Assembly (NCBI RefSeq): GCF_019930585.1
Contig: NZ_CP082839.1
Coordinates: 2,166,001-2,230,000 of the forward strand
Source of the DNA: Sphingomonas nostoxanthinifaciens
GTDB lineage: Bacteria; Pseudomonadota; Alphaproteobacteria; Sphingomonadales; Sphingomonadaceae
Length of the DNA: 64,000 bases
Direction of reading: 5' to 3'
In this document: one piece after another, positions 36,273 to 45,196 of the stretch
Layout: each line of letters begins with the position of its first letter
Numbering within the stretch: position 1 is the first letter of the stretch
Position numbers and translations under genes: made by a program
The notes under the pieces: generated by a model
Databases searched by the model: none
Told to the model about the DNA's origin: nothing
Seen by the model: only the letters and a program-made list of their open reading frames with translations

Positions 36273-36762
36273 CGCCATTCGGGCAGGGTGATCGGGCTGT
36301 CTCGGCCCGGTCGTCCTGCCCCGCCCCGCAAGAACACACGCGGCTTTTGGTCGCGAAGTAGAACTTCGCAAACGCGATAGACGTCTGTCGCGCGCGACCT
36401 GAGCGCCAAGCATGCGGCGGCGCCGACACGAAGCGCTGTCCCCGCCTTAGCCCATCGCGCGAGCGGTCAACATACTCGCCGCGCAGGCGAGTCGTTTATC
36501 ACCTTCATGGGCGATGGCGCGCGAAGCGGTATCGTACCGCGCATGCACGGCCGTGCCATCACCTCGGATAACATCGACGCGCCGCCGGTGCCGACCATCG
36601 GGCGAAATCGCGCAAGCCGAACGATATCATGGCTTTGGGTGAAAACCCGCCGATGCGCGCAATCCAGATTGGGGAAATTTAATGTTTCCGCTATCAGCTC
36701 GCTCTTGTTGCGACTGATTGTCGATAGCTATAGGCCGCTGGAACCCACCGCAGGATCCAGTC
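36273..36762. other. 490-bp intergenic region before the siderophore operon
   Basis: No gene is supported. A hairpin GCGAAG-TAGAA-CTTCGC (36353-36369), without a T-run, may end the propeller-gene transcript. A/T-richer DNA from about 36670 holds the interrupted repeat CGAC-TGATT-GTCG (36711-36723). This is the likely promoter region of the siderophore receptor. Confidence 0.4.
36711..36723. promoter_or_regulatory. possible operator upstream of siderophore receptor
   Basis: CGAC-N5-GTCG inverted repeat within TTGCGACTGATTGTCGATA, about 40 nt before the TTG start at 36763. Its place in front of an iron-siderophore receptor makes an iron-responsive regulator such as Fur a candidate. The sequence match is only approximate. 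Confidence 0.3.
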
Positions 36763-38910
36763 TTGAACGCCTATTCCATCCTCCTGCTCTCGGGCACGAG
36801 CCTGATCGCAGTTGCGCCCGCCCATGCCGCCGACGGCGACGCTGCGCCCGACATCGTCGTCACCGCGCGCGCGGCGCCCGTCGGCAAGGGTGCCGACGAC
36901 CGCTATAAGCCGACGCCGGACGCGTCGACATTGCGCACCACCGCGAACCCGCTCGACATCCCGCAGGTCGTGAACGTTGTCCCCGCACAGGTCATCCGCG
37001 ATCAGCGGCCGCGCTATCTCGACGACGTGCTCGCCAACGTCAGCGGCATCACGCAGGCCAACACGCTGGCATCCACGCAGGACACGATCCTGAAGCGCGG
37101 TTTCGGCGGCAATCGCGACGGATCGGTGATGCACAACGGCATGCCGCTGGTCCAAGGGCGAGGCTTCAACGCGGCGGCCGAGAGCGTCGAGGTGCTGAAG
37201 GGGCCGTCGTCGCTGCTGTACGGGATCATGGATCCGGGCGGCGTCATCAACATCGTCAGCAAGAAGCCGCTGCTCGACAGCCAGCTGAACGTCGCGATGA
37301 CCGGATCGGGCTATGCGCACGGCAAGCTCGGGTTGGAAGCGATGGCGGATGCAACCGGGCCGATCGCCGGCGACCTCGCCTATCGGCTCGTCGTCGACTA
37401 TGACGACGAGGATTATTGGCGCAATTTCGGCGTGCGGCGCGAAACCTTGGTCGCACCCTCGCTGGCCTGGTACGGCGCCACCACGCAGATCGTCGGCTGG
37501 TACGAATATCGTAGCTATCTGTATCCGTTCGACCGCGGCACCGCGCTCGACCCGCGCACGATGAAGCCGCTGAATATTCCACGCACCGAGCGGCTCGATG
37601 ATTACAATAATCAGATGTCGGGCGAGAGCCATCTCGGCCAGCTTTCGGTCGATCATCGGCTGGGTGGCAGCTGGGCGGCGCATCTCAATCTCAGCTACAA
37701 CCGCGAGACCTACGACGCCGGGCAATTGCGCGTCTCGGGCGTGAACACGACCACCGGCACGCTGATGCGCAGCGACGACGGGACGCGCAGCGCGCTGAGC
37801 ACGGACACCTACGGCACATTCTATATCGACGGCCACGTCGACCTGTTGGGCATGCGCCACGATCTGCAGGTGGGTGTCGAGGGCGAGTATCGGAAGATCT
37901 ATCGCGCCGATCTGCTCCGCCAGGCGACGCGTTCGACCTTCAGCTATCTGAACCCGGTCTATGGCATCGAGCCATTCTCCTCGACCGTCTCGCCCAGCGA
38001 CAGCGACCAGACCGACAAGCTCCACGATTATTCGGTGTTCACGCAGGATTCGATCCACCTGAGCGATCGCTGGATCGCCGTCCTCGGCGGCCGCGTGCTG
38101 CACTTCACCCAGCTTGCGGGGCGCGGCCGGCCGTTCGTCGCCAATACCGATACCGCCGGCACGTTCGCGCTGCCGCGCGCCGGGCTGGTCTACAAGGCGT
38201 TCGACTTCCTGTCCTTCTACGCCAGCTACACCCGCTCGCTGAAGCCCGCCTCCACGATCGCGCCGCTCGGCACCGGCGTGGTGCTCAATTCAACCTTCGC
38301 TCCCGAGAAGGGGCGCTCGTTCGAGGGTGGCCTGAAGCTGGACATCGCGAAGTGGATCACCGGCACGCTGGCGGTCTACGACATCGACAAGCGCAACGTG
38401 ATCGTCTCGCAGTTCAACGATGTCACCAAGCTGACCGATTATCGCACCTCGGGCCGCGCCCGTTCGCGCGGCGTCGAGCTGGACGTCGCCGGGCAGGTCA
38501 CCGATCGGCTGAGCACGATCGCCAGCTATGCGTTCACCGCTGCCAAGACGACCGAGGATCCGCTGTTCGCGGGCAACCAGCTGGCGAACGTCGCGCGCAA
38601 CACGGCTTCGCTCTCGGCCGTCTACGATTTCGGCGCGATCAGAGGCGACGATCGGCTGCGGGTCGGCGGCGGGCCACATTATATCGGGCGCCGCCCGGGC
38701 GATTCCGCGAACAGCTTCTTCCTCGCCAGCTACGTCACCGCCGACGCGTTCCTGACCTACGACATGACCGTGTCGGGCAAGAAGGTCGGCATGCAGCTCA
38801 ACGTGAAGAACATCTTCGACAAGACCTATTACCAGTCGGCGATCAACCAGTATTTCCTCTCGATCGGCGATCCGCGCCGCGTCTCGCTCACCATCACGTT
38901 CGGACTTTGA
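36763..38910 (+). CDS. TonB-dependent siderophore receptor
   Basis: Outer-membrane receptor for a ferric siderophore, 715 aa. The TTG at 36763 is the chosen start: it follows CAGGAT and yields a signal peptide (NAYSILLLSGTSLIAVAPAHA). TonB-box-like DIVVTARAAP; plug with PLDIPQVVNVVPAQVIRDQ, LDDVLANVSGI and VEVLKGPSSLLYGIMDPGGVINIVSKKP, the hallmark of siderophore receptors. The barrel ends VSLTITFGL. It is followed after 1 nt by the 230-aa secreted-protein gene and then a PepSY gene. Confidence 0.93.
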   Translation: MNAYSILLLSGTSLIAVAPAHAADGDAAPDIVVTARAAPVGKGADDRYKPTPDASTLRTTANPLDIPQVVNVVPAQVIRDQRPRYLDDVLANVSGITQANTLASTQDTILKRGFGGNRDGSVMHNGMPLVQGRGFNAAAESVEVLKGPSSLLYGIMDPGGVINIVSKKPLLDSQLNVAMTGSGYAHGKLGLEAMADATGPIAGDLAYRLVVDYDDEDYWRNFGVRRETLVAPSLAWYGATTQIVGWYEYRSYLYPFDRGTALDPRTMKPLNIPRTERLDDYNNQMSGESHLGQLSVDHRLGGSWAAHLNLSYNRETYDAGQLRVSGVNTTTGTLMRSDDGTRSALSTDTYGTFYIDGHVDLLGMRHDLQVGVEGEYRKIYRADLLRQATRSTFSYLNPVYGIEPFSSTVSPSDSDQTDKLHDYSVFTQDSIHLSDRWIAVLGGRVLHFTQLAGRGRPFVANTDTAGTFALPRAGLVYKAFDFLSFYASYTRSLKPASTIAPLGTGVVLNSTFAPEKGRSFEGGLKLDIAKWITGTLAVYDIDKRNVIVSQFNDVTKLTDYRTSGRARSRGVELDVAGQVTDRLSTIASYAFTAAKTTEDPLFAGNQLANVARNTASLSAVYDFGAIRGDDRLRVGGGPHYIGRRPGDSANSFFLASYVTADAFLTYDMTVSGKKVGMQLNVKNIFDKTYYQSAINQYFLSIGDPRRVSLTITFGL

Positions 38911-38911
38911 T

Positions 38912-39604
38912 ATGACCTTTCTACGCTACGTCCTCGCACTGACGCTGGCGTTCGCCGGCCTGGCCCCCGCCCAGGCGGCAGCTCGCGCGCGCACCGCCAT
39001 CCTGGTCGTGCAGCAAGGCGGCCCCAATTTCGCCAGCGACGCCAAGGTGCGCGACCGGCTGACCGAACGCGGCTTCACGGTCCAGATCGAGGACCAGGCC
39101 GCCGATCCGGAGGGTGCCAAGGGCGCCGACCTGATCGTGCTGTCCTCGACCGTCTCGGCGAAGGACGTGCAACCCGGCTGGCGCCAGCTCAAGGTGCCGC
39201 TGGTGACGTGGGAGAATGATTTCCTCGACGATCTGGCGATGACCGGCAAGCGTCACGACGTCGACTTCGGCGAGGCCGAGAAGGAGCGTTACCTCTGGAT
39301 CGTCAATGCCCCGCAGCCGATGGCCGCCGGCCTGCCCGCCGGCATCGCCAACGTCTACGTCAAGCAGGCACCGATGAGCTGGGGCAAGCCCGGCCTCGGC
39401 GCGACGATCATCGCCACCCTGTACGGCCAGCCCGAGAAGGTCGCTATCTTCGGCTACGAAACCGGCGCGACGATGGATTACGAAACGCTCGCGCCGGCGC
39501 GGCGGGTGATGCTGTTCCTCGGCAATGACGGCTTCTCCAATCTCTCCGCCAGCGGACTCAAGCTGTTCGACGCGGCGATCGACTGGGCCGTGGCGACCAA
39601 GTGA
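38912..39604 (+). CDS. secreted protein of unknown function, glutamine-amidotransferase-like fold
   Basis: A 230-aa protein with signal peptide MTFLRYVLALTLAFAGLAPAQA. The mature part opens TAILVVQQGGPNFASDAKV and continues with a Rossmann-like series of beta strands (DLIVLSSTVSAKDV, PLVTWENDFLDDLAM, VAIFGYETGATMDY). This resembles ThuA/class I amidotransferase-like domains but has no evident catalytic Cys. It is fixed between a siderophore receptor (1-nt gap) and the PepSY gene (TGATG overlap), so a role in iron-siderophore handling in the periplasm is likely (inference). Confidence 0.8.
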   Translation: MTFLRYVLALTLAFAGLAPAQAAARARTAILVVQQGGPNFASDAKVRDRLTERGFTVQIEDQAADPEGAKGADLIVLSSTVSAKDVQPGWRQLKVPLVTWENDFLDDLAMTGKRHDVDFGEAEKERYLWIVNAPQPMAAGLPAGIANVYVKQAPMSWGKPGLGATIIATLYGQPEKVAIFGYETGATMDYETLAPARRVMLFLGNDGFSNLSASGLKLFDAAIDWAVATK

Positions 39605-40755
39605 TGCTCTACCGGACGCTCTTCAAACTGCATGGCTGGCTGGGCATCAGCGTGGGGCTGGTGCTCGGGCTGATCGGCCTGACCGGCGCGACGATGGCGT
39701 TCGAGGACGAGATCATGACCGCGCTCAGCCCAGGCGTGGTGACGGTCGCGAGGAGTGACGCCCCCCTGCTCGCTCCCGACGCGCTGATCGCCGCGGCGCT
39801 GCGCCAGCGCCCCGGCGCGCGCGTGACGCAGCTCGTCATGCAGCGCGATCCCACGCGCGCCCCCAAGATCATCTTTGCGCCCGCCGGCAAGAAAAGCGGC
39901 AGCGCGTCGAGTTATCTCGATCCGCATGACGGCAGGCTGCTCGGTCCCGCCACCGGCGAGGCCTTTTTCGACACGGTCGAGAATCTGCACCGCTGGCTGG
40001 CGCTGCCCGGCCATGCGAACGGGATCGGTCGATCGCTGACGGGCATCACCGCGCTCTGCCTGATCTTCTTCGCGCTATCGGGGCTCTACCTGCGCTGGCC
40101 GCGCCGCCCGCTCGCATGGCGCGAATGGCTGGTACTCGATCTCCGCCGCGGCGGCGCGACCCTGTACCGCAACCTGCACCGCGTGATCGGTGGCTGGCTG
40201 TTCCTGCTCTATTTGTTCAGCGCGTTCACCGGACTGTGGTGGTCGTTCGACTGGTATCAGCAAGGCGTGCGCTATGCGCTGACCGGCACGACCGAGAAGG
40301 GCGCCAAAAAGGAGCCCGCAGCCAAGGATGCGCCGCTGCCGAGCCTCGCTTTGCCATGGGCCACCGTCATGGCGAGCGACGGCGCGAGCTATGAGCGGAT
40401 CGCGATCCTGATGCCGACCGGCAAGGGGCCGATCCGCATGCGCGTGCTGCCGCTTCATGCCCGCTTCGATCGCATGACCGACGAGCTCAATTTCAATGCG
40501 AAGACGGGCGCGCTCACCAAATCGGATCGCTATGCCGACCGGCCGACGGGGTCGGCGATCACGACGAGCTTCCACGCATTTCATACCGGCGCCTTCTTCG
40601 GCCTCCCCGGCCGCATCGCCCTGTTCGTGTCGAGCGTGTCGATGCCGATGTTCACCGTGACCGGGCTGCTGCTCTATTTCGGTCGCCGCCTGAAGAAGCG
40701 GAGGAACCGGCAGAAGCGGCTGGATGCAGCAGCGCAGCTGGTCCCGACGCGTTAG
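39604..40755 (+). CDS. PepSY-associated membrane protein (iron-uptake type)
   Basis: Inner-membrane protein of 383 aa (ATG 39604; GTG 39601 also possible). Four hydrophobic segments: near residues 8-30 (LHGWLGISVGLVLGLIGLTG), about 140-165, about 190-215 and about 345-370, with PepSY-type periplasmic loops between them. The WLGISVGLV start and the NLHRVIGGWLFLLYLFSAFTG segment are typical of PepSY_TM proteins located with siderophore receptors, some of which are proposed reductases of ferric siderophores. Confidence 0.87.
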   Translation: MLYRTLFKLHGWLGISVGLVLGLIGLTGATMAFEDEIMTALSPGVVTVARSDAPLLAPDALIAAALRQRPGARVTQLVMQRDPTRAPKIIFAPAGKKSGSASSYLDPHDGRLLGPATGEAFFDTVENLHRWLALPGHANGIGRSLTGITALCLIFFALSGLYLRWPRRPLAWREWLVLDLRRGGATLYRNLHRVIGGWLFLLYLFSAFTGLWWSFDWYQQGVRYALTGTTEKGAKKEPAAKDAPLPSLALPWATVMASDGASYERIAILMPTGKGPIRMRVLPLHARFDRMTDELNFNAKTGALTKSDRYADRPTGSAITTSFHAFHTGAFFGLPGRIALFVSSVSMPMFTVTGLLLYFGRRLKKRRNRQKRLDAAAQLVPTR

Positions 40756-40779
40756 GATCGGCCCATCGCTTCGCCGCGA

Positions 40780-41025
40780 TCAGATGCGGCCTTCGGTGAC
40801 GATCCGCACCATCCAGATCGCCATCATCGCGGCCACGCCGGTAAGCGCGAAATTGACGGCCGATATGCTTTCGTGGCGAACGGGGCGTACCACGAATTGA
40901 TAAAGCGCAGCGGCCAGCCAGAAGAGGATCATCTGCCAGCGCGTCGCAAAGTGCTGAAAGGTGAACCGCGTGATCGACGCAGCGCCCGCAAAGACCAGGA
41001 CGGAGAGCGCGGTATGCTTGTTCAT
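40780..41025 (-). CDS. small membrane protein of unknown function
   Basis: An 81-aa protein, MNKHTALSVLVFAGAASITRF, with two to three hydrophobic segments (residues 6-20, 31-46 and 58-75). There is no family I recognise. It stands alone, convergent to the PepSY gene with 24 nt between them. The ATG is followed by a well-formed membrane protein, which supports it as a gene. Confidence 0.65.
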   Translation of the reverse strand: MNKHTALSVLVFAGAASITRFTFQHFATRWQMILFWLAAALYQFVVRPVRHESISAVNFALTGVAAMMAIWMVRIVTEGRI

Positions 41026-41209
41026 CGCCTTCCCGCTCTATCAGGCCGTGATGATATGGCCATCGCCTTTCCTACGCACGCGCACGTCCAGAGCCGCGGT
41101 TCGCGCCCCGGGTGACGAGCGTCGTAAGGGTGGTTGAGATATGCCCGCTTTGATGCGGAAAAGCTCGGCTGGAGGCGTCTACTGGTCTGGGCACCTCGAA
41201 GGATCCTCA

Positions 41210-42163
41210 GTGCACTTGATTCCCTTTGTCGTCATGGCGATGAGCTTCGACGCCGCCGTAGCAGGCGCGCCGCCGACGGCCGTTTCGACGGTGGAAGAAC
41301 GACACGCGACGATCGAGGATCAGGGCGGCGCTGCCCCGCGACGGGCCGATGCCCGGCCTATGGCGGACGAGCACGAAATCGTGGTCCACGCGCGACATCG
41401 CTCCACCCGCGCCGATCCGCTGGTCGCGGTCAACGCCAAGTCCTTCGCCATCGCGCAGGACGTCGATGATGCCGTCGTCGGCCCGGTGGCGATGGGGTAT
41501 GCACGCACGGTGCCGGTGCCGGTTCAGGATGGCATCCGAAATTTCCTGAACAACACGCGCGAGCCGGTCGTGATCATCAGCTTCCTGCTGGAATTTAAGC
41601 CGGGCAAAGCCGCCGAGACCGCCGGACGGCTGGTCATCAACTCGGTCGCCGGAGTGGGCGGGCTGTTCGACGTCGCCAAGCGCCGCCCATTCAACCTGCC
41701 GCGCCGCCCGAACGGCTTCGGCGATGCGCTCGGCTATCATGGGGTGGCGGCGGGGCCTTATCTGTTCCTGCCCCTGATCGGGCCCACCACCGTGCGGGAT
41801 GCAATCGGCGGCGGGGTGGATCGGCTCGTTCTTCCGCTGGCGGTCGGCGCGCCATTCAATCGGCTGCTCTATTCGCTCAGCACCGGCACGCTGAACGCGC
41901 TCGGCCGGCGCGTCCGCTCCGACGACGATCTTCAGGCAGCGCGCGAAGCCGACGATCCTTATGCCCGGCGGCGCGAACAATTCCTGCGCGGACGCCAGGC
42001 CGAGATCGATGGCCTGCATGGGATAAGCCCTGCTCGGCCCGATGTGCCGCCGCCCGCACTACCCAAAAGTCCGGCCGCGAGCGGCGATGTCGTCCTGTCG
42101 GTGCCGACCGGGCAGGTGCCGGAAGGCGAGGATATGGCCGGAGATGTCGAAGAGCAGGCCTAG
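41210..42163 (+). CDS. mlaA: MlaA-like phospholipid-transport protein without lipobox
   Basis: Outer-membrane component of the Mla pathway, which removes misplaced phospholipids. It has 317 aa from GTG 41210. That start is chosen over ATG 41141 because AAGGA lies 6 nt before it and it exposes a signal peptide (HLIPFVVMAMSFDAAVAGA). The MlaA blocks are clear: DPLVAVNAKSFAIAQDVD, FLNNTREPVV, INSVAGVGGLFDVAKR, FGDALGYHGVAAGPYLFLPLIGPTTVRD. Unlike typical MlaA no lipobox Cys is present, and no Cys was seen at all. The C-terminal 60 residues are Pro-rich. No mlaBCDEF gene is nearby. Confidence 0.87.
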   Translation: MHLIPFVVMAMSFDAAVAGAPPTAVSTVEERHATIEDQGGAAPRRADARPMADEHEIVVHARHRSTRADPLVAVNAKSFAIAQDVDDAVVGPVAMGYARTVPVPVQDGIRNFLNNTREPVVIISFLLEFKPGKAAETAGRLVINSVAGVGGLFDVAKRRPFNLPRRPNGFGDALGYHGVAAGPYLFLPLIGPTTVRDAIGGGVDRLVLPLAVGAPFNRLLYSLSTGTLNALGRRVRSDDDLQAAREADDPYARRREQFLRGRQAEIDGLHGISPARPDVPPPALPKSPAASGDVVLSVPTGQVPEGEDMAGDVEEQA

Positions 42164-42166
42164 TCG

Positions 42167-42846
42167 TCAGACCCGCGAGGTCGCATATCGGACGACAAGG
42201 CTGCGCCCGTCATCGCTTCGCTGCTGCGCGATGACCCGATAGCTAGGGCTGTTCGCCTGCTTCATGAAGATGTTGGCATCACAACGGCTTTCGGCCGGGC
42301 TGTAGCCGTTATGATAGATCAGGGTCGAGGTGCCGGGGCGGTCGGCCCAGCGCGCCGTCGCCACGATCTTGATCGTGCCATGCGCGCCCAGCAGCGCGGC
42401 GTAGGATGGCACGTCGGCCGAGACCACGCGAAGGCTTAGCGGATGTCCGTCGACCGTCAGGCGTGAAGCCGAGAGTACCCGATCGGCAAAGGCGCGGGCC
42501 TCGGCCTGAGCGACCTTGCGGTCGCCGTTCGCATCCAGCGCGGCGATGATCGTGCCGGCAACCTTGGGTCCGGCCGTCAGCTCGAGTTGGAGCCCGATCG
42601 TCCCCGGCGCGAGCGTGATGTAGGCGTTCTGCACCACCTCGTGGACCGGATGGGCACCCGCTGCCCCGAAATGGCAAGGAAGGCATCGGCCGCCGCCACG
42701 ATCCGGCGCGACTGCGCATCGGGTGCCTCGGCGACGATGAGCGACCCCGGCGCGCCGTTGCCGACCGGCGACGATTTCGGCGCCGCGCCACCGTGGCAGC
42801 CCGCCAGCAGGAGGGCCAGGAGGAGGATCGACCGATGAGTACGCAT
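42167..42846 (-). pseudogene. frame-broken lipoprotein / EF-hand-like protein gene
   Basis: Two parts read in different frames. From ATG 42846 a lipoprotein start is clear: MRTHRSILLLALLLAGC with lipobox Cys17, then a segment ending IVAAADAFLAI near 42672. From about 42655 to the stop at 42167 a different frame encodes a coherent domain starting AHPVHEVVQNAYITLAPG, with a calcium-loop-like DANGDRKVAQAE and ending VVRYATSRV. That second part has no start codon or ribosome-binding site of its own at the junction. A frameshift, or a deletion fusing two genes, fits best. The N-terminal segment recalls DUF3500-type lipoproteins from memory only. Confidence 0.6.
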
Positions 42847-42911
42847 GGGCTTTCTGTAGGCCCGACCCGCGCGCCACGACAACGGAAGCCGCAGGAATCG
42901 GACCGAAGTTT

Positions 42912-43904
42912 TCACTTCACCGGCGGCGCCTGGGCGTCGGGAGCGGCGGTCTCGATCTTCTGGTCGAGATCGGCGATCCACGCGGGCACCTTGGGCAGGC
43001 TGGCATAAGGCAGGTCGCGATGGAGCGTCAGCGACCAGCGGGTGAGCCATTCGTCGCCATCGGGGCCAACATAATCGTCCGCGATGCGATAGGCCGGGTC
43101 GCGCATCGCGCGATCCAGCGTGACCGATCGGAGCCCGTTTGCGTCGAGGATCGCCGCGAGCGCGTCGATGCTGGCCGCGTTCAGCCGGCTGGCGTGCAGC
43201 AGCAGGACGAATGCCGGCTCCCGCCCCAGCAGCGTCACGGCAGCCTTACGATACCAGGGCAGCGCCGCGGCGGTATAATCGAGATAGGCCGCCCGGATCG
43301 CCGCCGCTTGCGCCTCATCGTGACGTGCGATCGCGGCGTCGTAGGGCTCAGCGAATTCCCAGTCGGAATTCTCCATCGAGACCGGCGCGACCCGATATCC
43401 GTGATCCTTCAGCCACGCCTCGAAACCGTGGCGGATCGCTAAGGTCGGCCCCGTTTCGAGATAGGGGTGGCGAAACCATCGCTCCTGTTTGCCATGCTCC
43501 CGATCGAGCACGCGGGTGACGGCCTCGCCCCGCGCGACATCGGCGATGTAGGCGTCGAGCGGCGTCTTGGTCAGCGAGAGGTGCGAATAGCTGTGATTGC
43601 CCAGATCCATGCCGGCATCCAGCCAGCGCCGCAGCAGGCCGATCCGTTGCTCGCGATCCGGCCCAGCCAGCTGAATCTCGTTGACGAAGCCCGTCACCTG
43701 CCAGTGATGGCTGCGAAAGCCGTCGAGCAACCCGGTGGTGATCGCACCCGCCTCCGTTGCCGTCGCATGCAGGCCGAAGATCGGCAGGTCGTCGAACGTG
43801 ATCGCCACGGTGCCGGCCGCCGCAGGGCTGAAGGCAAGCCCGATCCCGCCAAATACCGCGAGAAAGCGTGCGATCGTCTGCCGCGCGATACGTCGATGGC
43901 TCAT
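42912..43904 (-). CDS. secreted polysaccharide deacetylase (NodB-like)
   Basis: A 330-aa protein with signal peptide (ARFLAVFGGIGLAFSPAAAG). The NodB homology domain has VAITFDDLPIFG (catalytic Asp pair), NHSYSHLSL (metal His residues) and RHPYLETG; the LLLHASRLNA segment supplies the last motif. It removes N- or O-acetyl groups from a glycan, with chitin oligomers or peptidoglycan as possible substrates. It diverges from the GH75-like gene by 92 nt. Confidence 0.88.
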   Translation of the reverse strand: MSHRRIARQTIARFLAVFGGIGLAFSPAAAGTVAITFDDLPIFGLHATATEAGAITTGLLDGFRSHHWQVTGFVNEIQLAGPDREQRIGLLRRWLDAGMDLGNHSYSHLSLTKTPLDAYIADVARGEAVTRVLDREHGKQERWFRHPYLETGPTLAIRHGFEAWLKDHGYRVAPVSMENSDWEFAEPYDAAIARHDEAQAAAIRAAYLDYTAAALPWYRKAAVTLLGREPAFVLLLHASRLNAASIDALAAILDANGLRSVTLDRAMRDPAYRIADDYVGPDGDEWLTRWSLTLHRDLPYASLPKVPAWIADLDQKIETAAPDAQAPPVK

Positions 43905-43996
43905 GCCGCGATGCTATCCCAAGCGGATCGCATCAAGAAGGGCCCAAAGCTGCACCGAAACCGTTGGACGCGGCTTTACCGGCACGGACATTCTTG

Positions 43997-44773
43997 ATGC
44001 TCTCGATGAAGCTGCTCGCAATCATGCTGGGCGTCGCCGCAACCGCGACGCCATCGGTGGCGGCACGCCCATGGCCTGTGGGCGTCGACCTTCCCTCGGG
44101 CGAGCCGATCAGCGAGAATTACCGCCGCCAGTTCGCACTGTGCGATGATGAAGGCAGCTTCCGCGGTTACCGATCGCGCTACACGCGGGGGTGCGCGGGC
44201 GACCCCAATCGCGTCACGGCGCTGCGTCGTCTGCCGGGCGGGGCGATCGCCTATGTCTCGAAGCTCGCAGTCGATCTCGACGGCTCGGCATTCGCCTGCG
44301 GGCCGAACCATGGCCGCATGGACCAGTGCCCCACCTCGCTGATGCTGACCGACGCGGCGGGCCGCGAGGTGCCGGTAGATGCCGATGCCGTGCCCTACGT
44401 CGTCATCCCCGAGGCGGGGCCGCCCGACGTCGCGGGTGAGTTCGCCCGCCTGACCGGCGTGCACGTCGGCGACTTCGGCGTCGTGATCGCGAACGGGCGC
44501 GTCGTGCCGGTCATCGTCGCCGACACGGTCCCCTACAGCAAGTTGGGCGAGGGATCGCTCGCGCTGCATCGCGCGCTGGGCAAGGAGCAATGCGCCACCA
44601 AGGACCAGCGCGGCGTGTGCAGCCGGGTCGATGACGAGGGACAGAGCATCTCGTCCGACGTGACGACGATCATCTATCCGGGCAGCGCGCGCAACGATCT
44701 GACGCCGCGCAACATTGCCGCTGTCGTGCGACGGGAAGGCATGCGCCTGTGGACGCAATCGCGCCCGAAATAG
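43997..44773 (+). CDS. GH75-like chitosanase family protein
   Basis: A 258-aa secreted protein (start 43997 or 44006), with signal peptide MLSMKLLAIMLGVAATATPSVA. The blocks KLAVDLDGSAFACGPNHG, DADAVPYVVIPE, VHVGDFGVVIANGRVVPVIV, ADTVPYSKLGEGSLALHRAL match my recall of fungal-type GH75 chitosanases, whose acid residues sit in the DLDG and ADT-type positions. It has six Cys after the signal peptide, suggesting disulfides. The divergent neighbour is a polysaccharide deacetylase, so the pair could deacetylate and then cleave amino-sugar glycans (inference). Confidence 0.72.
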   Translation: MLSMKLLAIMLGVAATATPSVAARPWPVGVDLPSGEPISENYRRQFALCDDEGSFRGYRSRYTRGCAGDPNRVTALRRLPGGAIAYVSKLAVDLDGSAFACGPNHGRMDQCPTSLMLTDAAGREVPVDADAVPYVVIPEAGPPDVAGEFARLTGVHVGDFGVVIANGRVVPVIVADTVPYSKLGEGSLALHRALGKEQCATKDQRGVCSRVDDEGQSISSDVTTIIYPGSARNDLTPRNIAAVVRREGMRLWTQSRPK

Positions 44774-44792
44774 GCTTGTCCGCCGGATTCGC

Positions 44793-45194
44793 TCAATTTT
44801 CGAGCGCGAGCAGGATCGGGCACGGGCCAACCGCGCTCGCGGTGCACTCGTCCTCGAGGCGGCTCAGCCAGCTCCTCGCCGCCTGCAGGTCCGCAATGCG
44901 TCGATCCAGTTCGCGCAGCCGCTCCCGCGCAATCTCCCGCGCCCGGCCGCGATCGCGCGACGCATCGAGTTCCATCAGGTCGGCAATCTCATCCAGCGAA
45001 AAGCCGGCGCCCTGCGCGGTGCGGATGAAGCAGAGGCGACGAACGTCCGCGTCGCCATACCGGCGGGTGCCACCGCCGCCCGCGCCGTAGGGACGATCGG
45101 GCTTCGCCAGCAAGCCGCGGCGCTGATAATAGCGGACGGTTTCCACGCCGACGCCGCCCTCGCGCGCTAGCCCCGCAATCGTCATCGCCGCCAT
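44793..45194 (-). CDS. MerR-family regulator with two of three mercury cysteines
   Basis: A 133-aa transcription factor. N-terminal winged helix MTIAGLAREGGVGVETVRYYQRRGLL, dimer helix about 80-115. Tail Cys117 and Cys125 (DECTASAVGPCPILLAL) align with MerR Cys117 and Cys126. The position of MerR Cys82 falls in LDASRDRGRA, which has no Cys; one extra Cys is at 55. The start could be ATG 45194 or 45185. ATG 45194 lies 2 nt from the -35 box of the divergent promoter, so its own mRNA is either nearly leaderless or begins inside the operator. Likely a soft-metal sensor of altered specificity (inference). Confidence 0.88.
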   Translation of the reverse strand: MAAMTIAGLAREGGVGVETVRYYQRRGLLAKPDRPYGAGGGGTRRYGDADVRRLCFIRTAQGAGFSLDEIADLMELDASRDRGRAREIARERLRELDRRIADLQAARSWLSRLEDECTASAVGPCPILLALEN

Positions 45195-45196
45195 GC

